From: Bacteroidota bacterium
Lineage (GTDB): Bacteria > Bacteroidota > Bacteroidia > Chitinophagales > Chitinophagaceae
NCBI GenBank assembly: GCA_005883765.1
Contig: VBAQ01000010.1
Span: 1-39,755, forward strand
Length of the DNA: 39,755 nucleotides
Reading direction: 5' to 3'
Of the stretch, positions 24,133 through 31,742 are shown in pieces. The position numbers were made by a program, and so were the translations under genes. The notes beneath the pieces are model-generated. The model did no database searches. It was not told the origin of the DNA and worked only from the letters and a program-made list of their open reading frames with translations. The first letter of the stretch is position 1; each line of letters begins with the position of its first letter.

Positions 24133-24477
24133 CTATTTGACCTCGGCTACCAGGTTTTTAAAAGTTTCAGGATTGTTCATAGCAATATCAGCCAGCACCT
24201 TGCGATCCAGGTCAATCCCTTTTTCGTTCAATTTGTGAATGAATTCAGAATACGTTAAACCTTCGGCCCGAACGGCGGCATTGATACGGGCAATCCACAA
24301 CTGGCGGTAATTTCTTTTTTTCAATTTGCGACCCACATACATATAGGTCATTCCCTTTTCCACAACATTTTTGGCGACTGTGTAAACGTTTTTACGCTTG
24401 CCATAAAAACCTTTCGCTTGTTTTAGTATTTTTTTTCTACGTGCCTTGGATGCAACAGAATTTTTTGAACGCGGCAT
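24133..24477 (-). CDS. rplT: 50S ribosomal protein L20
   Basis: A 114-residue L20: basic N-terminal arm ([29 protein letters not shown]) then a globular C-terminal part ([33 protein letters not shown]). It binds 23S rRNA early in 50S assembly. It follows rpmI on the minus strand, separated by a gap of about 95 bp made entirely of heptad units. A terminator lies 25 bp downstream of the stop. In most bacteria infC precedes rpmI; here it is absent. Confidence 0.97.
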   Translation of the reverse strand: MPRSKNSVASKARRKKILKQAKGFYGKRKNVYTVAKNVVEKGMTYMYVGRKLKKRNYRQLWIARINAAVRAEGLTYSEFIHKLNEKGIDLDRKVLADIAMNNPETFKNLVAEVK

Positions 24478-24483
24478 ATCTGA

Positions 24484-24580
24484 ATGATTTTAGATTTTAG
24501 AATTTAAATTTGTGATTTGAGATTGTGAAGTACGATTCCGACTTCAGACTTCATACATCTTACCTCATCCATCTACCTCA
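24484..24580. repeat. Heptad array filling the rplT-rpmI gap
   Basis: Fourteen or so 7-base units run without break: ATTTTAG twice, AATTTAA, ATTTGTG, ATTTGAG, ATTGTGA, AGTACGA, TTCCGAC, TTCAGAC, TTCATAC, ATCTTAC, CTCATCC, ATCTACC, TCAGTCT. It reaches into the last codons of rpmI. Confidence 0.75.
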
Positions 24581-24770
24581 GTCTCAATAGGCGCCTTACA
24601 AAATCCAAATTGGCTTTTGATACGCTGCCATCTTTCCGCAGATTGCGCTTACGTTTTTTTGATTTTTTTGTGAGGATGTGACGTTTGAAACTCTTTTGAT
24701 GAGTGATCTTTCCCGTGCCAGTCACTTTAAACCTTTTTTTTGCACTGGAGTTTGTTTTTACTTTAGGCAT
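24573..24770 (-). CDS. rpmI: 50S ribosomal protein L35
   Basis: A 65-residue L35: [22 protein letters not shown] and [18 protein letters not shown] are the family signatures. It is the first gene of the rpmI-rplT operon, with its own promoter at 24899-24929 and a leader of about 120 nt. The last codons (LRLR) partly overlap the heptad array. Confidence 0.95.
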   Translation of the reverse strand: MPKVKTNSSAKKRFKVTGTGKITHQKSFKRHILTKKSKKRKRNLRKDGSVSKANLDFVRRLLRLR

Positions 24771-24893
24771 ATTACCTATTTTTTTAATTACACCCTTGAG
24801 GCGTTCCTGACCAGCCAGGACCCTTGTTGAACCTCTTCAGGCAATGCTTAATTCTTTCGATAAATTCAAATTGAAAGAACTATCTCCCTGGAG
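24771..24893 (-). other. Structured 5' leader of rpmI-rplT, possible autoregulatory element
   Basis: Minus-strand leader of about 120 nt. Visible hairpins: TTCTTTC paired with GAAAGAA, TCCTG paired with CAGGA, and an enclosing GAGG/CCTC pairing. Ribosomal protein operons are often controlled by the product (L20 in several phyla) binding such a leader. Whether this is one is an inference. Confidence 0.35.
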
Positions 24894-24898
24894 GGGCG

Positions 24899-24929
24899 CA
24901 AAGATATAAGTTTTTAGCTAAGGAACAAA
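24899..24929 (-). promoter_or_regulatory. Promoter of rpmI-rplT, TTTG-N19-TATCTTTG
   Basis: On the minus strand TTTG (24929-24926) and TATCTTTG (24906-24899) are separated by exactly 19 bases, a perfect Bacteroidota promoter. The predicted start is near 24893. Confidence 0.75.
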
Positions 24930-24981
24930 AGAGTTCAAAAGCTTCAGATGTCCCAAAAGTTGAACAGTTTTACCCTTAGCC

Positions 24982-24997
24982 TTTAAAACGTTTTAAA
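24982..24997. repeat. 16-bp perfect palindrome upstream of recF
   Basis: TTTAAAACGTTTTAAA is self-complementary. It lies 35 bp before the recF start, in the intergenic region shared with rpmI, and is followed by a 9-bp tandem repeat (AAACCTTTG twice). It might be an operator; no regulator is known. Confidence 0.3.
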
Positions 24998-25031
24998 CCT
25001 TTGAAACCTTTGGAAGACTATCTTGCAAACC

Positions 25032-26147
25032 ATGCTTAGGCTCTATAGTATTTCGTTGGTCCAGTTCAAAAATTACCAGAACCGATCCATTCAATTTAAC
25101 GAGAGAATAGTTGGAATTTCCGGCCCCAATGGCATTGGAAAAACTAATCTCCTCGATGCCATTCATTATCTCTGTTTTACCAAGAGCTATTTTACCAGGA
25201 TAGATGGAAATAATATTTCGCAAGGCTATGATGGCTTCAGATTGGAAGGCCAATTTGAAGTCTGGGATAAACCTGAAAAGGCAATTTGCATCCTCAGGGA
25301 AACGGGGAAAAAAGAATTTTCCGTCAATGACCAATTGTATGAAAAATTTTCACGGCATATTGGCCACTATCCATGTGTGATCATTGCACCGGACGATATA
25401 CAGATCATTACGGGCGGCAGCGAAGAAAGGCGAAGATTCATGGATACGCTGCTCTCCCAATTGGATGCAGTGTATCTCCAACAACTGATCAATTACAATA
25501 AAGTTCTGCAACAACGAAATTCTTTGTTACGATCTTTTGCAGACACCGGCAGCAAAGATCTCTCGCTTCTAAGCGTGCTTGATGAACAACTGGTAAAACC
25601 CGGACAGGGAATATTTGAAAGGAGAAAGGAGTTCCTCATTGCATTTTTGCCCCGGGCAAAACAGTTCTATATTGAAATTGCAAAGTCGACCAGCCGCCGC
25701 CCAGCGTCCTCCACTGCGGAAAATATCAATCTTTTCTACACTAGCGAGCTCCTCCAGGCATCGTTTGCTGAGTTACTCAACCTAAACCAATCGAAGGATA
25801 TCATGCTAATGCGGACAACCTCTGGGGTGCATAAGGATGAACTCGAGTTCACGTTAAATGAACAACCATTCAAAAATATGGCCTCCCAGGGTCAAAGAAA
25901 AAGCTTGCTGTTTGCATTGAAGCTGGCAGAAATGGAAGCATTGAAAAATGAAAAGGGATTTGCACCCATTCTGATGCTTGACGATGTTTTTGAAAAACTG
26001 GATGAAGAAAGAATTGTTAACCTGCTGCAGACCGTTTGTGTAGAAAATGACGGACAAGTGTTTATTACCGATACAAGCAGTGAGCGGCTGGTCCAACATC
26101 TCACACCATTGAAAAAGCCTTTCCAGTTAATTGACTTGACAAATTAA
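25032..26147 (+). CDS. recF: DNA replication and repair protein RecF
   Basis: A 371-residue SMC-like ATPase; I use ATG 25032 rather than the TTG at 25023. MLRLYSISLVQFKNYQ is the typical RecF start. GPNGIGKT (residues 31-38) is the Walker A motif, MASQGQRKSLLFALKLAE carries the ABC signature, and ILMLDDVFEKLDEER is Walker B with the D-loop. RecF with RecO and RecR loads RecA at gaps and stalled forks. The DUF721/DciA-like gene follows on the same strand. Confidence 0.96.
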   Translation: MLRLYSISLVQFKNYQNRSIQFNERIVGISGPNGIGKTNLLDAIHYLCFTKSYFTRIDGNNISQGYDGFRLEGQFEVWDKPEKAICILRETGKKEFSVNDQLYEKFSRHIGHYPCVIIAPDDIQIITGGSEERRRFMDTLLSQLDAVYLQQLINYNKVLQQRNSLLRSFADTGSKDLSLLSVLDEQLVKPGQGIFERRKEFLIAFLPRAKQFYIEIAKSTSRRPASSTAENINLFYTSELLQASFAELLNLNQSKDIMLMRTTSGVHKDELEFTLNEQPFKNMASQGQRKSLLFALKLAEMEALKNEKGFAPILMLDDVFEKLDEERIVNLLQTVCVENDGQVFITDTSSERLVQHLTPLKKPFQLIDLTN

Positions 26148-26210
26148 AGGACAAAAATTACGATTCATTCTTCTACGGATTAACTACATTTATCCGGATA
26201 TTTAACCATC

Positions 26211-26246
26211 AATTTTGACTTTTGACTCTTGACTTTTGAATTTCTT
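26211..26246. repeat. Heptad array TTTTGAC before the DUF721 gene
   Basis: TTTTGAC, TTTTGAC, TCTTGAC, TTTTGAA, TTTCTTA with 7-base period, ending at the ATG of the DUF721 gene (26247). The in-frame upstream TTG at 26229 is part of this array and unlikely to be the start. Confidence 0.75.
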
Positions 26247-26528
26247 ATGAGCGAGTATTCAATGCGTGATGCGATAAAAAAATTTCTTGAGCAAAGTAAC
26301 ATCAGGAGTGGAGTACAGGCGCTACAGATCGAAGAGGTGTGGGAACAAATCATGGGAAAAACAATAGCCCGGTATACCGATAAGCTGAGAATAATGAATG
26401 ATACATTGTTTATCACTACGCAGGTAGCTCCATTAAAACAGGAATTAATCTTTCAGAAAGAGAAAATCATCCAGCGTGTGAACGAAGCGCTGGGACAAAA
26501 AGTGATCAATAAGATCGTTGTGCAGTAA
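26247..26528 (+). CDS. DUF721 (DciA-like) protein
   Basis: I start at ATG 26247 (93 residues). The sequence MRDAIKKFLEQSNIRSGVQALQIEEVWEQIMGKTIARYTDKLRI and the following beta-hairpin (DTLFITTQVAPLKQELIFQKEKII) match DUF721, the family of DciA, a replicative helicase-associated protein. In Bacteroidota this gene is found next to recF, as here. Function in this phylum is inferred. The stop TAA (26526-26528) directly abuts the stop of the convergent CBS gene (26529), with no base between. Confidence 0.85.
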   Translation: MSEYSMRDAIKKFLEQSNIRSGVQALQIEEVWEQIMGKTIARYTDKLRIMNDTLFITTQVAPLKQELIFQKEKIIQRVNEALGQKVINKIVVQ

Positions 26529-26966
26529 TCAGGCGAAAGTGTAGGATTGGTCCTCCTCCGGGTCAAATATGTCCAGACGGTTTTCTACCACCTCGCAAAT
26601 TATGTCATCAGAGGAAACAATTCCTTTAAAATTAAACCCCTCAAAAACAGGCAAAAATCTTACGTTGTGCTGATGCATTGTGCGCATACATTTTTCAACC
26701 GTATCATCAGTGGTTACAACTGGTAATCTTGTATTCATTATTTCCTTAACGGAAGTCTTTTGCAGAGGCTTTCTTCCGAAGACCACCCTGGTGGCAATAT
26801 CGTGATCGCTGATGATGCCCAGGAATCTTTCGTCATCGTTGATCACAACGAGGTAGTCTACGTTTTCACAACGCATCTGTTGCAAAGCGTCGATCACGGA
26901 TGAGCCAGGGGATACAGTGTGGAAGTGGGGTTCCCTTCGATTTAAAATGGACGTGATCTTTTCCAT
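26529..26966 (-). CDS. CBS domain protein
   Basis: I prefer ATG 26966 (145 residues, MEKITSILNRREPHF); the first ATG at 26990 adds MACQKSKT, encoded by repeat-like DNA. Two CBS motifs in tandem: DALQQMRCENVDYLVVINDDERFLGIISDHDIATRVV and CMRTMHQHNVRFLPVFEGFNFKGIVSSDDII. CBS pairs bind adenosine nucleotides and usually regulate partner domains; here they form the whole protein. It is convergent and abutting with the DUF721 gene. Confidence 0.85.
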   Translation of the reverse strand: MEKITSILNRREPHFHTVSPGSSVIDALQQMRCENVDYLVVINDDERFLGIISDHDIATRVVFGRKPLQKTSVKEIMNTRLPVVTTDDTVEKCMRTMHQHNVRFLPVFEGFNFKGIVSSDDIICEVVENRLDIFDPEEDQSYTFA

Positions 26967-27148
26967 GGTTTTGGACTTTTGACAAGCCATCGTTGATAGC
27001 GAGCGGTTAAAAAATAAAACTATCTAATTTCTCCAGGGGCTGTAATCTTAAAAACAATCTAAATAGCAGTTGGTGAGGACTGGTAGTTTACTTCAATTTA
27101 CAAAAATTAAACCATTTGGAACCTGATGTGCAAAAAGTTTTTTAAAAA

Positions 27149-28213
27149 TTACTGGAGCGTGACTCGGGGATCAACAATACCATACATAATATCAGCAAGA
27201 ATATTTATAAGTATAAAAAAGGTTGCGGTTACAAGCACCGATCCCATCACAACAGGAAAGTCAAGCTTTTCCAGGGCATCCACTGTGACCTTGCCGATCC
27301 CTTTCCATCCAAAAATATATTCAACAAAAAAAGCACCGGCGAGTAGCTCAGCAAACCACCCAGTGATGGCTGTAATAACCGGGTTTAATGCATTTCGCAA
27401 AGCATGTTTCCACACAACAAGCGACCCTGACAGGCCCTTTGCGTACGCAGTGCGGATGTAATCTTGATCAAGCACGTCGAGCATGGCGCTTCGGGTCAAC
27501 TGAGTAATGATTGACAAGGGTCGAATGCCAAGGGTGATGGCCGGCAATATCAAATTTTTCAATGCAAGATGCCTTTGACCCGTTACTTCATCAATATCAA
27601 ACCAATTGCCTGTAATGTGAAGACCGGTCCATGAGCTCAGCACGAAACCAAATAAATAAGCAATAATGATCCCCATAAAGAAGGATGGCGCCGAAATGCC
27701 TACAATGCTGGCAAAAACCGATGAAGTATCAATCCAACTATTCTGTTTTATGGCCGCAAGTACTCCCAGCGGGATACCGATGACAACGGCGATCAGCATG
27801 GCGGCAAAGGCCAGCAGCAAAGTTCCCGGCAATGCTTCCATGAGAATTGTTCCAACGTCTTTTTTTGATTGATAAGACCGGCGCAAATAGGGCACCTTTA
27901 ATCCCACGCGATAGTTGTTGCGTTCCTCCTTTGACCCGATAAAAATACCTCTTAGATCTTTCATTTCTATATCGTCATTACTGTAAATACTAATTGGAGA
28001 AACATCATTGAGATAAAAAATAAACTGTTTCCATTTTGGCTGATCCAAATAAAGCTCCCTGCGAATATTTGCCCGCGTTGTCGCATCTCCAGTTTGACCC
28101 ATCACTAGCCTGGAAGGATCGCCAAACCCCTGGAATAAAAAAAATACGAGCACGACCACGCCGATCAGGACGAGGAATCCATATAGAATTTTTCGTGCGA
28201 TGTATTTTAACAT
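27149..28213 (-). CDS. ABC transporter permease (DppB/OppB type)
   Basis: A 354-residue integral membrane protein with the N-terminal MLKYIARKILYGFLVLIGVVVLVFFLF and the BPD_transp_1 domain after about residue 120. The EAA motif reads RTAYAKGLSGSLVVWKHALRNALNPVIT, typical of dipeptide/oligopeptide permeases. Residues about 50-115 form an unusual soluble insert. No ATPase, second permease or binding protein is adjacent, so the rest of the transporter must lie elsewhere. It follows the DoxX gene by 33 bp on the same strand. Confidence 0.88.
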   Translation of the reverse strand: MLKYIARKILYGFLVLIGVVVLVFFLFQGFGDPSRLVMGQTGDATTRANIRRELYLDQPKWKQFIFYLNDVSPISIYSNDDIEMKDLRGIFIGSKEERNNYRVGLKVPYLRRSYQSKKDVGTILMEALPGTLLLAFAAMLIAVVIGIPLGVLAAIKQNSWIDTSSVFASIVGISAPSFFMGIIIAYLFGFVLSSWTGLHITGNWFDIDEVTGQRHLALKNLILPAITLGIRPLSIITQLTRSAMLDVLDQDYIRTAYAKGLSGSLVVWKHALRNALNPVITAITGWFAELLAGAFFVEYIFGWKGIGKVTVDALEKLDFPVVMGSVLVTATFFILINILADIMYGIVDPRVTLQ

Positions 28214-28246
28214 GATGCCTGGTCTCCTGTCGGTGCTGATTTCAGA

Positions 28247-29413
28247 TCATGGCAAATATTTTACTGCCTCGGCCATTCTCTTATAACTCCATTTATTTAC
28301 TACAGTCCCTTCTTTTAATAAATAGAGGCAGGGATTTGTCCTGGCTGCTGTACGAATAGCAGTAAAATCGCATTCAAGTACCTGGATCCGGGCAAAAGGT
28401 GTTTTGCTTAATGCAATTTTTGCTTCATTCGTCGAGGCCGTCACTATGTATGCCGGAATTCCTTTCCGGTCTGCTGCTACTTTAATTTTTTCAAAATCCT
28501 TCTGCCAGTATTTGACGGGTGTAGAAAAATTTTCACAGAACAACAAAAAACAATACGGTTCCGATAAAATGATATCCGTAGAATCTTCTCCCGCTGAAGT
28601 CCTCAAAACAAAACCCTTGATAGGCGGTTCGTTGTTTTTGCCCTTACGAACTACTTTGTCATACCGTGTGATAAACTTATAGGGCGGTACTTTAAAGTCA
28701 GCAGGAAATTTATCGGCAGTAAACTCTATCTTCTTGCCATCTTTTTCATAAACGAACGTAATGATCGTGCTGTCCGGAATGGCATTAACAGGCATTTTTC
28801 TTTTTTCTGAGATATTATTTCCTATTTTAAACGGAAGGCAATCGGCAAAAGGTAAATAATTTAAAACATACCATTGAAGACCAAAACTCAATACAGTCGC
28901 CAGGGTCAGCACGATAAAATTGGTTGTGGCTGAAAAATAAGGGCTGATCTTTTTTCTGTTGACGAAAAGAAAGATAATGAGAATGGTTAAAGCAATATCT
29001 TTTAAAAAAGAAGTTCCTGGCGAAAGCGGCAGGCAATCACCAAAACACCCACAATTGGTAAACTTTCCTGAGTAAAACGCATAGCCAGTCAGGAAGGTGA
29101 AGAAAATAGTCAACAACAATAACAACCAGCTAAACACCTTCATTCTCCAGCCCAGCAATAGTGCCACCCCTGCGATGATTTCAAATGAAATTAGAAACAC
29201 AGAAAGAGACAAAGAATGATCGTGCAAAAACTGGAAAAGATTAATGAGGAGATTACTAAAGAAGACCGAGCTTTTCTCCAGGTCGCTATTCCAGATCTCG
29301 AAAAACTCTTTCATTTTATAGCTAAGGCTCAGTGGATCGTTGGCTTTTACCAGTCCTGAAAAAATGAAAAGAATACCAACAAGGATTCTTACAGTGTTTA
29401 CGACAATTCTCAT
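28247..29413 (-). CDS. DoxX/BT_3928 family membrane protein
   Basis: I start at ATG 29413 (388 residues, MRIVVNTVRILVGILFIFSGLVKANDPL), the usual start; the longer frame runs into the divergent folP region. Four transmembrane helices form a DoxX/MauE-like domain in the first 170 residues (FSGLVKANDP, FEIIAGVALLLGW, then NCGCFGDCLPLSP with the Cys motif), followed by a soluble thioredoxin-like C-terminal half (ILSEPYCFLLFCENF, ending NPCLYLLKEGTVVNKWSYKRM). The Cys-rich loop and the thioredoxin fold suggest disulfide or redox chemistry at the inner membrane; unproven. It is divergent from folP. Confidence 0.85.
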   Translation of the reverse strand: MRIVVNTVRILVGILFIFSGLVKANDPLSLSYKMKEFFEIWNSDLEKSSVFFSNLLINLFQFLHDHSLSLSVFLISFEIIAGVALLLGWRMKVFSWLLLLLTIFFTFLTGYAFYSGKFTNCGCFGDCLPLSPGTSFLKDIALTILIIFLFVNRKKISPYFSATTNFIVLTLATVLSFGLQWYVLNYLPFADCLPFKIGNNISEKRKMPVNAIPDSTIITFVYEKDGKKIEFTADKFPADFKVPPYKFITRYDKVVRKGKNNEPPIKGFVLRTSAGEDSTDIILSEPYCFLLFCENFSTPVKYWQKDFEKIKVAADRKGIPAYIVTASTNEAKIALSKTPFARIQVLECDFTAIRTAARTNPCLYLLKEGTVVNKWSYKRMAEAVKYLP

Positions 29414-29516
29414 TTGATGTAGATGCGACAGTGATATGAATGATCGATTTTTCCCTCTGCCTCCATACTTCCCGCTTGTAGTTATCTTTAGCTTCAAAAA
29501 TAATGAACTAGTTCTA

Positions 29517-30359
29517 ATGTTTACTTTAAACTGCAAAGGAAAGCTGTTTCTGATTGATAAGCCGGTGGTGATGGGAATTATCAACACCGCGCCTGATTCA
29601 TTTTACGAAGGAAGCAGGTATTTGAGTCGGGATAAGATCGTGGAGCGAGCAGAAAAAATGATAGCAGAACATGTAGACATTATTGACATTGGAGGCCAGA
29701 GCACCAGGCCAGGCAGTAAGCCTATCTCTCAAGATGAAGAATTAAAGAGAGTGATCGAGGGAATTGATGGAATATGCAGAAATTTCCCTGCCGCACTTAT
29801 CTCAATTGACACTTATTATTCCAGGATCGCAAAAGAAGCGGTTCGAGCGGGAGCAAGTATTGTGAACGACATCAGCGGCGGAACGATCGACAAGGAAATG
29901 TTGTCTGTGGTCGCTGAATTAAATGTACCCTACATTGCCATGCATATGAAAGGAACTCCCGAAACCATGCAACAGCATGCCACCTATGACAATGTGACCA
30001 GCGAAGTGATCGATTTTTTTATTCAGAAAAAAAGTGAATGTACGAGAGCCGGTATCCATGATTTAATTATTGATCCCGGTTTTGGTTTTGCAAAGACAAG
30101 AGACCACAACTTTCAATTGCTAAGAGACCTTGGCATATTTAAAATCATCGGATCTCCAATACTTGTTGGCGTTTCCAGAAAATCATCTATCTATAAAACA
30201 CTTGGAGTTTCAGCTGAGGAAGCATTAAACGGTACGACTGTTCTAAATACCATCGCATTGATGAATGGGGCAAATATTTTGAGAGTCCATGATGTAAAAG
30301 AAGCGAAGCAAGCCGTGACATTGTGTTCTTTGATCGCTGGAGATCATAAGGAATTTTAG
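29517..30359 (+). CDS. folP: Dihydropteroate synthase
   Basis: I start at ATG 29517 (280 residues, MFTLNCKGKLFLIDKPVVMGI), where the family begins; a 27-residue longer frame has no similarity I can see. The enzyme joins p-aminobenzoate to dihydropterin diphosphate in folate synthesis and is the sulfonamide target. Motifs: MGIINTAPDSFYEGSRY (usually NVTPDSF), IIDIGGQSTRPGS, IVNDISGG, DPGFGFAK, GVSRKSSIYKTLG and the C-terminal RVHDVKEAKQAV. All catalytic blocks are present. The NTAPDSF spelling in the first loop is unusual but conservative. Confidence 0.93.
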   Translation: MFTLNCKGKLFLIDKPVVMGIINTAPDSFYEGSRYLSRDKIVERAEKMIAEHVDIIDIGGQSTRPGSKPISQDEELKRVIEGIDGICRNFPAALISIDTYYSRIAKEAVRAGASIVNDISGGTIDKEMLSVVAELNVPYIAMHMKGTPETMQQHATYDNVTSEVIDFFIQKKSECTRAGIHDLIIDPGFGFAKTRDHNFQLLRDLGIFKIIGSPILVGVSRKSSIYKTLGVSAEEALNGTTVLNTIALMNGANILRVHDVKEAKQAVTLCSLIAGDHKEF

Positions 30360-30755
30360 GACATTGCATCGACAAGTAGAGGGCTTGATGGCCCGGGAAA
30401 GCGACGTCGAGAATTTCAGCCTTTCACAAAAAATAAAAAGCAACCTAAACAGATTGCTCTCTAATCACACATCAAATCGAAAGTCGTTTGAATATGCGCT
30501 CAATGTTTAACCTTAGCTTTCGAAAGGGTGGAGTATATGGTGGGATAGTACTGATTGTGGCTTTTTTTCAAGAGGGACAGTAGGGGATCGAAACGGACGT
30601 TGGATTAAAAACGGAGCCGATCCTACGATCGTCAAGTTTATGAATATAACAGGGCCTGCAAAGTACATTCTATCATAAGCCCTTCAAAGTTCGGAAAATT
30701 TATTGTTTAAACAAGCATTTCTTTAGTTGAGTCATAACAAGTTTGTTTACGCTTT
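30360..30755. other. Gene-poor region with an unrecognised ORF fragment
   Basis: This 396-base gap has no complete gene. An open plus-strand stretch of 53 codons (30517-30678) encodes a Gly/Trp-rich peptide (IWWDSTDCGFF, then DRNGRWIKNG) that looks protein-like but has no start codon and begins right after a TAG. It may be the relic of a lost gene or chance. No terminator hairpin with a clear T-run was found. Confidence 0.3.
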
Positions 30756-31730
30756 CTAGTGGACTGGGTTCGGTTTTACATCCATGATCTCCACATCAAA
30801 AATCATAGCGTCAAAAGGTTTGAACGGCGAGCCGGGCCTTACATTTCTGCCATAAGCAAGAAAACCGGGAACGAATAATGTGCCTGTGCCCCCTTTCCTG
30901 AATAATTTTATTCCTTCATCCCAACCTTGAATTACCTTGCTCTGACCCAGTGGAAAAGTGTAGGTACCTGATTCAAAAACGCTGTCCGTTGCCAGGATCT
31001 TACCTGTATATTTTACCGTTACAGAATCACCAACATTGGCCGCTGATCCGTTGCCTTGTTGTTTTACAAGGACAAATGTTCCCTTCCCGGTTTTCTGAGC
31101 GTTGATCTTTTTTGTTTTGAGATAGTTTTCCATAGCGCTAAGTTCCCGATCGACCTCGCCGGATTTTCTCAACTCTTCTTCTTCTTTCTCCTCTTGCTCC
31201 TTTCTTAACTTTTGTTGTTTGGCCATCTGTTCCTGCATCTCCTTTTGCTGCCTGGGCATATCCCTTTTCATTTCCGCTTCATAATCTTTTTGAACAAGAC
31301 TGTCATTTGTAAAAACATTGACTATTTTGATGGTGAAAATAATTCTGTCGCCCTTTTTTGCGGATGGTGGAAGTTGCATCTGCAGGCCCCTGTTCAATAA
31401 GGAATCTACCATTTGCACCACTACAGCACTATCTCCTTTTCGTACGAGCGGCAATATTTCAGAAGGAGAATAAGCCACCACTGCTGACGTATCAACTCTT
31501 GTGAAAAAAGGCATCTTACCAAAAGTGCTCTGCAAAACAGAATCATTTAATTTTTGCACAAAATGAAGTTTGATAACGTTTCCCGGCTTGGCTATGGGAT
31601 CTGAACTATTCCCCTTCTTTATGATCTTGTATAGTAAACCGCTTTTTGTTTTGTTATAATCCACATTGCTACAGCTCGTCATTGAGACAACCGCCGCTAA
31701 AACGGCTAATAAAAAATACTTGTGTTTCAT
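30756..31730 (-). CDS. FKBP-type peptidyl-prolyl isomerase lipoprotein
   Basis: I use ATG 31730 (324 residues), which puts MKHKYFLLAVLAAVVSMTSC, a lipoprotein signal, at the N-terminus; a GTG start nine bases upstream is possible. The mature protein has two FKBP-like domains: a degenerate one (residues about 35-140, GNVIKLHFVQKLNDSVLQSTF and PPSAKKGDRIIFTIKIV), a charged coiled-coil linker (EMQEQMAKQQKLRKEQEEK), and a canonical C-terminal domain (VTVKYTGKIL, FPLGQSKVIQGWDEGIKLFRKG, FVPGFLAYG, FDVEIMDV). It probably folds exported proteins. It begins 12 bp after the nrnA-like gene. Confidence 0.9.
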   Translation of the reverse strand: MKHKYFLLAVLAAVVSMTSCSNVDYNKTKSGLLYKIIKKGNSSDPIAKPGNVIKLHFVQKLNDSVLQSTFGKMPFFTRVDTSAVVAYSPSEILPLVRKGDSAVVVQMVDSLLNRGLQMQLPPSAKKGDRIIFTIKIVNVFTNDSLVQKDYEAEMKRDMPRQQKEMQEQMAKQQKLRKEQEEKEEEELRKSGEVDRELSAMENYLKTKKINAQKTGKGTFVLVKQQGNGSAANVGDSVTVKYTGKILATDSVFESGTYTFPLGQSKVIQGWDEGIKLFRKGGTGTLFVPGFLAYGRNVRPGSPFKPFDAMIFDVEIMDVKPNPVH

Positions 31731-31742
31731 GTTTATCACGAT

